Of a DNA stretch of 64,000 nucleotides, positions 57,548-64,000 are shown in pieces. The DNA is taken from contig JAITYX010000087.1 in NCBI GenBank assembly GCA_021018815.1, positions 1,616,001 through 1,680,000 of the forward strand, given 5' to 3'. Source of the stretch: Talinum fruticosum (lineage: Eukaryota > Streptophyta > Magnoliopsida > Caryophyllales > Talinaceae). The notes below the pieces were generated by a model, which made no database searches, was not told where the DNA came from, and saw nothing but the letters and a program-made list of their open reading frames with translations. The translations under genes were made by a program, and so were the position numbers. The first letter of the stretch is position 1; each line of letters opens with the position of its first letter.

Positions 57548-60500
57548 AGACAATTTTCAGCTTCTGGACATTCAATTTCCAACTCAGAGCTTCATTCTTA
57601 TATGAACAGATAGGTATGTGATGTTTAACTTGCTTAAATTTCTCAAAATTTCATGGTTTCCTGTTTCATATCTTTCTCTCTTATTATGAAAAATTGCATT
57701 TTTTTGTTTTCAATATGTGGAACAACACGATGACTGAAATCTGAGGCGAAGATTCTGGGGAATTTTTGTGGATTTTGCTTAATCTTTCTTTCGAAATTTG
57801 AATATTAGGGTTCAAAAATTTTCTGGGTTTTGCTTAATTTTTCTGGATCTTATCTGCTTAGTTTTGATTGCTTAATTTCCTTCATTTTCTTAATTTGTGG
57901 GTTTAAAACCGTTGACTGCAAGCCTAATATGGATACAGCTAAAGTTCAAGGAATAATTCCTCTTTTATTTGTGATTTGATCTCTTTGCATTCAATTGTGC
58001 TTTACTAATTCATGTTATAGTGAACTAGATCATGCTGATTCAGTGACTAATGTAATACGGTAGCTTTGCTGTAGTTGCTTTGTTGTCTATGTTTATGGTA
58101 AATGCCACCAATGCATAAGATATTGGTCTAATGTGGTCGTTATTGGTATTGGGCAATCATTTCCATATGTTAGATTATAAGGGACTAAAAGCAAATGCAT
58201 TATGAAACCATACTCAATTTCTTTTATTTGTGAAGTTATAAGCAGTCATTTCTTTCAAATGTACAATTTGACGAAAACTGTCTCCCTACAATCCCATCGT
58301 AGAAGCTAGGTTACACATATTTGATTTTTAGCACCTTGCCTTGGCGGGGTGTGAAATTGGTTCTGGACCTCTAGATCAAATTAAAAGGGGAAACTAGGTG
58401 TGAAAGATGACATTGTTCGACGGAATGGCTAGTGTTGTTGCAAATAGTAGTTTAGTTCTGATCCTTTCATTATGATGCCTGGTTGTGTGTTTGATGATGC
58501 ATGCTTAGATTGAGGCTAAGGTTGCATTGACTTTAGTAGAGTGATTTTGAATCTGTATTAGGAGGCCAAGGTTTCTTAGTTTAGTAGAGTGTTAAGTTTC
58601 AAGGTCATTAATTATTCATGCTCTATTAGAAATGTGGTGCAGGATAGTCAACATTTGTTGGACGAATGAACTCTTTACTTTGCATAACATTATTTACTAG
58701 TTACAACCTACGAATAAAGTAGCCTAGTTTCGAGGTCATCCTTTGTTTCTTAGTTTGCATATAAATATATTATGTTCTGTAATTAGAGATTGATTGTCTA
58801 GTGTTTTGAAGTATCATCTTTGTACCTTCATTTGCATTTGTCATTTCAAACCTAAAATTTTTGTCATAATTTGTATTTTATACATGGAAAGTGAAGCGAC
58901 AACTTCATCAATCCCCTCAAAGATGGGTATAGTTAATACAACACTCAAAAACATAAAAAGAAGAAGAGGTCTAAAGTATGAAGAGGGCTTGAAGAAGGCA
59001 AGAATACACAAGATAACAATCGCAACATGCAATCATTGCAAAGTAGTCATGTATGTCAATCCTAATAGTGACACTTCCCACTTGAACCGTCACTTAAATA
59101 AATGTCCAAACCGGCCTAGTGGAGTTGAAATTGGAGAGTTAGGTGCTGATGATGGTGACGAATTTTTTTCAATATGAATGGACTTTGTAAGGAGATTGTG
59201 CTCTATATTGTAGAAGGACCCACTCATTTGTAACCGCTGAAGAAAAAACTTTTAGATGAATGATGTCTAAAGCTAATCCGAAAATAGTGTCATTTAGTCA
59301 TTCAATGGTTACGAAATATTTGATGTCTATGTATGTGGGAGATAGAGATAACGTGAAGGATAAGTTAGTGAAAAATTAGGGTGGGATTTGTTTGACTACT
59401 GATTAGTGGATGTCAAATTACACTTATCAACACTATATTTGTATCACAGCCCACTTTGTAGATAGTGCTTGGAAGTTGCATAAAAAGGTTAAATTTAGGG
59501 AATTGATACCTCCTTATGACGGTGAAAGTATCGCGCTACTTAAGTATTTATGTTTCTTAGTCAATGAAACATTAAGAATAAGATTCTAACCATCACCGTG
59601 GATAATGCAAAGTGCAGTGATGTGATGATATCTAATCTAAAAAGTTTATTGTTCCCAAGAATTGGTTGATTAGTAATGGTGTTTTCTTTCATTTTCGATG
59701 TTGAGCACATATTTTAAATTTTATTATGCAAGATGGTCTCTAATTGACTGGTGAAATTTTGAAAAAGATATGAAATTTTCTGAAATTGATAACTAAATCT
59801 TCTCATGGAGGTAATGACTTCTATGAATATGCTGAAAAGATTTTCCACTTGGATGTGAAATGAAAAGTGAATTTGGACGTGCAAATTCGTTAAAACTCAA
59901 GTTATAAGATGCTCGACAATAATGTTTTATACTATAAGGACGTGTTTGTTTACTTGGTGTCTACTAGTTCACCATTGAAGTCCTCTCGTGCCTCTAGAGG
60001 AGGAATAGGAAAAGCTCATTGTGATGCATAGGTTTTTGAAAACTTGTATGTTTAGTGTTGTTAAGACCCCTACATCTAATTTATATTACAAAGATGCATT
60101 GATGGTTCATCGTGATTTGCTTGAGGCTACTGAAGATCATGATGACTATCTAGCTAATACAACAAACAAAATTCTTGGGAAGTTTAACAAATGTTGGTAC
60201 GAGTATAACTTACATTTATCATGTGATGTCATTTTTGATCCTAGATGTAAAGTTAAATTTGTTAAGCATTGTTTTTGGGTCTGATGAAGCAATGTAAAGT
60301 GTGAATATTATGTTGTTACTTTAATCCCTTTATTTGATGAGTATAATGAACTACATTTAATGTAAACTTCACCAATCATAAGCTCTTCTCCTATTGGTGA
60401 TGGTTCTAGGGATAATTATTTTGATAACTACAATAGCTATAGTAGTAGTCACTCAAGGCCAAGTCACAGTTTGATACATGAAGGAACTGCTCTTGAGTTA

Positions 60501-60600
60501 AATATGGACTTAGAGACAAACATACAAAATCATCTATTAAATGCACACCTTAATTTGCCTAAATTTAATACAATAAATTAGAATCATCTGTACTAGTAAA
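57548..60600 (+). mobile_element. Decayed hAT element, plus strand
   Basis: A leader with a donor-like AGGTATGTG (57611) precedes the transposase remnant at 58884. Positions 57620-58880 look like an intron: T-rich with no coding sign. The element's own ends were not found; the left one would lie beyond the copia insertion, before 25375. Confidence 0.55.
58884..60590 (+). pseudogene. hAT transposase remnant without dimerisation domain
   Basis: The start MESEATTSS (58884) leads to a BED-type zinc finger, ATCNHCKVVMYVNPNSDTSHLNRHLNKCP, with two Cys and the His/Cys pair in place (about 59023-59110). Then come in mixed frames FSHSMVTKYLMSMYVGDRD, GGICLTTD-WMSN (catalytic Asp region, followed by a stop codon), YICITAHFVDSAWKLHKK, and much later LLEATEDHDDYLANT and FDPRCKVKFVKHC (DUF4413-like). 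The last coding words are ALELNMDLE near 60490-60515. The C-terminal hAT dimerisation domain is missing. At least six stops and frame changes: a dead copy. Confidence 0.8.
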
Positions 60601-61212
60601 TTGAGAACAATCAACAATATTACATTACATATTGTAGAATTTGAATTTTTAATCCTTCTTTGACAAGTGAGCGTTTCACATATGTAAAGTGATAATAGTT
60701 TTATATAATAAAACACAAAAAAGAAAAAGGTGTCTTATTTGACCTTCAAAATTACTATACCATATGCTTATAAATTGACCAAAAAAGAAGTTACAAGACT
60801 AGATTGTAGAATGATAGTACATACTACCTGTACTTTTATAACATTTCCTTATTACCTACAATTTTCCTTCATTACAAGTTGACATGTACATAAAATTATT
60901 CTTCATCCATAGACCATAGGCCTCCTATCAAGGTTTTATTTGAATAAGCTGAAATAATTGATGACTATTGAAACATAACATTGATAATTAATTGTAGATA
61001 TTAATTTAAACCTAAAAATTATAGATCTTAATAATTTGGCAAATTTAAACCAGGCCAATATAATGCATTCTATTTATTTCATGTATAGCAAGACCATTAT
61101 CATTATCCTTCGTGTGTATCATGACTTGTATGTAAGGGTTTCGTATTTTTTAATAATTGTATTTAAATAGTTGTGGTTCAGAAACAATCTGTATGATTTG
61201 GTTAGTTTTCAA
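60601..61212. other. AT-rich spacer between two hAT remnants
   Basis: About 600 AT-rich bases; no gene, repeat end or RNA that I can support. Confidence 0.65.
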
Positions 61213-62398
61213 TAGACCTATCAATTCAGGTGAACGAGTTAAATACAAGTCAGGTATATTCGAATTCGGGTAAAATATGAGTCGGGTGTATTTCGATTTT
61301 ATGGGTTTTGGGTCAACCCAACGAATTAAGAGCACCATTTTTTCTTATTTTCTCAAGAAACTAAAACCGATTATTTAGATTTCAATTAATCAACTTCGTA
61401 TCAAATATACCCTTGACTTTTCTTTTTAATAACGGTACTACCATTTATAATTTTAAACATCGGAAATTAATTAATAATAATTAGTACTTTATAACTCAGC
61501 AAGCCTATTGACAAGTTATGTTTAGTATTGACATGTTGGGTATTTATAATTACTCATCTCAAACATTTGTTGACTAACAAAGTTCAAAACAAACTAACTA
61601 AATTCACCATTAAAGTTAAAATAAAACACATTACAAAGTACAAAGTCTTCAAAATATCACAAACTCACAGTCAAATAGTCCATCATACAAAACATAAACT
61701 AAATTAATTAAGCGTAAGTCCATCACACATGAGCTCATAATATTAATCTACTGACTAATGGTAGAACCTACTACTTATGTTCTATCTTTTGATTCTAACT
61801 CCACCATCTCTTCTTCATCTTCTTCGTCTTATACCTCTTCTTTTAACATTCAACTGAATATTAGCAAAATAAGTTGCCAATCCATTCACTTCTTGATTCT
61901 CTTCATCTATATCATCAAATATTCACAAGTGAAAGTAATATGCTTATAAAATAGAAAATGCTTATAAAGATTACAAAAATGCAATGAAACTTACCATTTG
62001 CATCTCAAATCCGAAAACCCAACTACAAGTGGTAACTAATGTCTTTGGATTTTCGGGAAAAGCGAAGCTCTCCATTTTGTTAGGATTCTAGATCCCACAC
62101 TAAAACATAACTCGAAGCCGCAGTCATAGTATGAATGCTCAATATACCTTTCGCCATGTCACTCAAGCAAGAGAATCGATTTGAATTTTGTTTCCACTAA
62201 GTCAAAATATCTAATTTCATAGTGTGATCTAATCTATACTCATCCAAATACTTATCTAACTCTAAAGCACTACAACTAGGTACTGTAACTTGATCAAAAT
62301 TAGCAAATCTCTACACAACATGAAAAGATGTTATTATAAAGTAAAATGTAATTTATAATTATAAAAGAAGAAATAGAAGAAAATTGCAAAACATACTC
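61213..62398 (-). mobile_element. 3' part of a second hAT element, minus strand
   Basis: The end TAGACCTATCAATTCAGGTG (61213) followed by GTCAGG, TTCGGGT and GTCGGGTG words to about 61330 is a typical hAT terminus. The coding piece inside reads on minus (61750-62310). The other half is cut away by the gypsy LTR starting at 62399 and would lie past the window, if it exists. Confidence 0.65.
61750..62310 (-). pseudogene. hAT C-terminal dimerisation domain remnant
   Basis: On minus from about 62305: ANFDQVTVPSCSALELDKYLDEYR, then MKLDILT followed by a stop, WKQNSNRFSCLSDMAKGILS and IHTMTAASSYVLVWDLES. This is the hATC dimer domain, needed for hAT transposase pairing; the usual SER/SAFS part has decayed. 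A tail ENQEVNGLATYFANIQLN follows near 61900-61830. Stops after LDILT and after DLES show it is dead. Confidence 0.78.
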
Positions 62399-64000
62399 AG
62401 TAGGAACCAGCGGCCCTGCCTCCCCCGTAAGGGGGCGCGGTACCGGATAAAAGTTTCCGGATGAAGCGTCAACTCTTTAGGTTTTTTAAGATGATTTTTG
62501 AAAGTGAGGTGTGCCTTTATTAAGATTGTTGATTTTCTTAATCGACTTTTGAAACGGTTTAGGTGAAATGATGATTAGCGATTGGCGATTTTATTAACCA
62601 TTTATTTTAGAAATTAAATTTAAGAAGACTCGGGATATTATTTCATGATTTAGGAAAATAGAAAAATACGAAACTACTTTCTGTCATAAGGCTTCTACGA
62701 CAAAACAAGTGAGACGAACTTGTTTGGACTGAAAGCCAAGCCCGGTTATCAACCGACACCGGCGACAGCCAACACCGACTAGTAACCGATGCCGGCTATA
62801 GGCCGAGATTGGGGAATCATTCTCGGTCCTATAGCCTCGACTATCGGAAAATAAATTAAAATTTTCCATTTTTAAATTTGAAATGAAGAGAAGCAATTAG
62901 GAGAAGTAAAATAAAAAAAGAGAGAGTCGTCAATTAGTTTTAGAAAGTAAAAACTAACAAAAATAAAGAAAATACTCTTCCAATCTTAATATGGAAAAAT
63001 TAAGCTTAAAAAGGCTGTAGAAAGTGACTCCATCAATCTAAAATCGAGAATCCCGTGTTTGGGGGTCAAGGTACGAAACGAAGAGATAAGCCTCCATTTC
63101 ACCAATTAACGGATGATCTTTACTAGTTCAAGTTGAGAGTTTACAATAATGTATTTATCAGTCAAGCATACAATATGCAAAGTACGGAAATTAAATCAAC
63201 CAAAGCATGCTAGAAAAGTGGTAAATAAATAGGTAGGAAAGAGGTCAAGGAAAGCGAAAAGGAAAGCGAAAAGAAATAAAAGTTACAACGAGCGGGGAGG
63301 AATATAAGAGCAATTACATCTTTGATCCACAATACGTAAAGCATTAAAAAGCATAAGTAAATGAAAACTGTAAGAAGAACTGAAGGTTGATCCGGTGCCC
63401 TCAGGTTGTCGCACTGTTGAGCTTGGTTCACGAACTAAATCCAAGCAAGCATAACAAGTAGGGTGGTGAGCTCCAAAAGAAGGACGAAGAAAGCTATTTT
63501 GTGGATTTGAGAGGTGAGCAAATATACGACAATGTGACAAAATGGAGTAAGTAGAGAGTAGGAGAGAGTAATGAGAATATTTTCAGCTTAGTAGTGATGC
63601 ACTAACCGAAAAAGTAGCGACTAAAAGCTTAAAATTCAGCGAACAAGAGCTTAATATGTAGTAGCCTAGTTGAAAGGGTAGCCAAAAGCTCAAACTACAG
63701 TAGCCTAAAATGAAGGATTAAGTCCTCTATTTATAGGAGGAAATTAGGTCAAAGCGTAAAATGATCTAAAAACGCAATCGGTCGTCCACAACTCGTTGAA
63801 CCAGGCTCGGTCTACCAAGCAAGGATCACGAGAAAAACCGGATAAAATCCAACTGGACTGAAAATCCCATGGAGGAAGGAGAGATACATGGCACTAGTCC
63901 GAAACGACATCGTATTGACATCTATGGGGTTCTCGTGCCTCGGTTGGGTGGTGGGATCAAACGCATCATTTTGACAGCTTGGGCCTAGAAACGTGGCGCC
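62399..64000. repeat. Third LTR of the gag-only gypsy family, cut by window end
   Basis: Starts (AG)TAGGAACCAGCGGCCC, like TGTAGGAACC of the LTRs at 31621 and 36248. The match continues through TTTTGAAAGTGAGGTG..CCTTTATTAAGATT, AAGAAGACTCGGGATATTATTT and the ACGAAACGAAGAG..CTTTACTAGTTCAAG part, but with far more differences. It lacks the TGGCCGGCGCCGGCCA palindrome. Whether it belongs to a full element or a solo LTR cannot be told from here. The open frames inside are not genes. Confidence 0.75.

Noticed and set aside
61758..61949. Ser-rich plus-strand open frame
   Set aside because: It is antisense to the acidic tail of the hAT C-terminal remnant and has no features of its own.

Overview
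This window is repeat-rich plant nuclear DNA. The evidence is a plant-type ankyrin gene of the ACD6-like kind with spliced exons, several plant transposon superfamilies (PIF/Harbinger, Helitron, CACTA, hAT, Ty1/copia including a Sirevirus, and Ty3/gypsy), and AT-rich spacers with long (TA)n and (TAA)n tracts. The species cannot be fixed from sequence alone. I saw no bacterial operons, tRNA, rRNA or CRISPR.

Layout. 1-990: AT-rich spacer with a possible hAT-end relic. 993-6744: a whole PIF/Harbinger element with TTA target duplication, a broken Myb-like ORF1 and a nearly complete DDE transposase. 8464-15186: a Helitron cluster with two complete non-autonomous copies (8888-11533 and 12171-15186) and four extra 5' ends separated by (TAA)n tracts. 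15584-18490: a CCGAA/CCGAC-type array split by a 1,479-bp solo LTR with an exact 5-bp duplication. 18801-24422 (minus strand): three exons of an ACD6-like ankyrin gene, the third being a repeat of the first, with introns holding repeats and no visible 3' end. 25375-57547: one old short-LTR Ty1/copia element on the minus strand, blown up from about 4 kb to 32 kb by nested insertions: a CACTA-like end plus an 833-bp foldback element (26585 to about 30434), a gag-only Ty3/gypsy element (31621-49135) that itself holds an 11-kb Sirevirus (37516-48454) in its 5' LTR, a CACTA transposon (49891-56085) and a CGGTTCGGG-array element (56948-57500). 57548-60600: a decayed hAT transposase on the plus strand. 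61213-62398: the tail of a second hAT on the minus strand. 62399-64000: a third, diverged LTR of the gypsy family, cut by the window end.

The window reads as a layered record of insertions. The order is clear where elements interrupt each other: the copia element came before the gypsy, CACTA and array insertions, and the gypsy came before the Sirevirus. The only possible host gene is the ankyrin gene. Several of its frame breaks, and one in the PIF transposase, fall in homopolymer runs, so they could be read errors as well as real decay. I found no convincing new molecular system. The most unusual items are the self-nested Helitron 5' ends with a compensated 3' hairpin, the exon-duplicated ankyrin gene, and the paired GC-rich palindromes inside the Harbinger element.
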